From: Desulfovibrio sp.
GTDB taxonomy: Bacteria; Desulfobacterota; Desulfovibrionia; Desulfovibrionales; Desulfovibrionaceae
Direction of reading: 5' to 3'
Length of the DNA stretch: 13,478 nt
NCBI GenBank assembly: GCA_031281815.1
Contig: JAITEY010000102.1
Location: 1-13,478, forward strand
Position numbers and translations under genes: made by a program. Shown here piece by piece: positions 12,850 to 13,478 of the stretch. The notes under the pieces were generated by a model. It made no database searches and was not told the origin of the DNA. It saw nothing but the letters and a program-made list of their open reading frames with translations. Every line of letters begins with the position of its first letter. The stretch's first letter is position 1.

Positions 12850-13478
12850 ATGCCTGTGCTTCCGGGCAACCAGGGCCCCAAAGGTATAGCCGCCGCCGAG
12901 CCGGATATACAAGAACACGATGTCGACATTCTGCTGCTCGGCGGCGGCATGGGCAACTGCGGGGCGGCCGTCGAAGCCGCGCGGTGGGCGGCCGAACATG
13001 CGCCGCATCTGAAAATTCTGATGGTGGACAGGGCCGCCGTCGAGCGCTCCGGGGCGGTCGCTCAGGGGCTTTCGGCAATCAACACCTACTTGGGCAGGAA
13101 CAGCGTCGAGGACTATGTGCGCATGGTCCGTACCGACCTTATGCAGGTGTTGCGCGAAGACTTGGTTTATGACCTCGGGCGGCATGTGGACGACTCGGTG
13201 CATCTTTTTGAAGACTGGGGTCTGCCCTGCAAAATCAGGGACGGGGACAGAGAACTGGACGGCATGGAGGCCAAAGCGCAGGGCAAATCGCTGCGCAACG
13301 GAGATGAGCCGGTTCGTTCCGGACGCTGGCAGATTATGATCAACGGCGAATCCTTCAAGCGCATTGTGGCCGAAGCGGCAGGCAATGCGCTCGGCAGGGC
13401 CGGGATCATGGAGCATATCTATATCGTCAAACTGCTGCAGGACGCGCGGCAGGACAACCGCATTGCCGGTGCGGTGGG
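12850..13478 (+). CDS. aprA: Adenylylsulfate reductase alpha subunit, 5' part (runs off window)
   Basis: Open from the ATG at 12850 to the window end: 209 codons of a protein usually near 660 aa. AprA is the FAD catalytic subunit that reduces APS to sulfite and AMP in the cytoplasm, paired with AprB and fed with electrons through the Qmo complex. The N-terminus has the FAD-binding DILLLGGGMGNCGAA at 26-40, then VDRAAVERSGAVAQGLSAIN at 59-78, the NTYLGRNSVEDYVRMVRTDL segment, DLGRHVDDSVHLFEDWGLP at 108-126 and SGRWQIMINGESFK at 157-170, all closely matching dissimilatory AprA. The glycine loop has Asn at residue 36 where I recall Ala. GGGAGA lies 7-8 nt upstream of the ATG. Active-site residues contributed by the middle and C-terminal parts are outside the window. 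Confidence 0.97.
   Translation, partial: MPVLPGNQGPKGIAAAEPDIQEHDVDILLLGGGMGNCGAAVEAARWAAEHAPHLKILMVDRAAVERSGAVAQGLSAINTYLGRNSVEDYVRMVRTDLMQVLREDLVYDLGRHVDDSVHLFEDWGLPCKIRDGDRELDGMEAKAQGKSLRNGDEPVRSGRWQIMINGESFKRIVAEAAGNALGRAGIMEHIYIVKLLQDARQDNRIAGAV

Overview
The window looks like chromosomal DNA of a sulfate-reducing bacterium of the Desulfovibrio type (Desulfovibrionaceae or a near relative). The strongest pointer is the right edge, where dissimilatory adenylylsulfate (APS) reductase genes aprB and aprA begin. It is supported by a CcmE heme chaperone with cysteine in place of the haem-binding histidine (a variant known from Desulfovibrio), by GC-rich codon use, and by the close packing of ruvAB with cell-surface sugar genes. 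No rRNA, tRNA, CRISPR array or insertion sequence was seen.

Layout. (1) 1-549, minus strand: cytochrome c maturation genes, ccmE followed by the start of a membrane protein that is probably ccmF. (2) 741-4785, plus strand: a frameshifted AAA ATPase of the AAA_14/DUF4143 type, a heptosyltransferase-like GT9 gene, then ruvA and ruvB. The last three are linked by ATGA and TAATG stop/start overlaps, so LPS core synthesis and Holliday-junction processing appear translationally coupled. (3) 9984-4827, minus strand: four genes in the order STAS-domain protein, FapA-like (DUF342) beta-helix protein, CgeB-type glycosyltransferase, and a second GT9 enzyme with an unexplained C-terminal extension. I read this as a surface or flagellar glycosylation/assembly unit; that is inference from the families. 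(4) 11981-10212, minus strand: a fusion of an AroQ-type chorismate-mutase-like domain with an EPSP-synthase-like fold in which nearly all known catalytic residues appear to be replaced. (5) 12131-13478, plus strand: a good sigma-70-type promoter with an upstream palindrome, then aprB and the 5' part of aprA, the electron-transfer and catalytic subunits that reduce APS to sulfite in the cytoplasm.

Housekeeping and energy genes dominate. The items most worth a second look are the chorismate mutase/EPSPS-like apparent pseudoenzyme, the STAS-FapA-CgeB-GT9 cluster (with a STAS domain whose phosphorylation site looks altered), the shortened cluster-I loop of AprB, the Cys-type CcmE, and the frameshift in the ATPase, which has an in-frame A AAA AAC heptamer nearby. 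I do not see a clear-cut new defence or mobile system. All alignments are mental comparisons with remembered family sequences, not computed.
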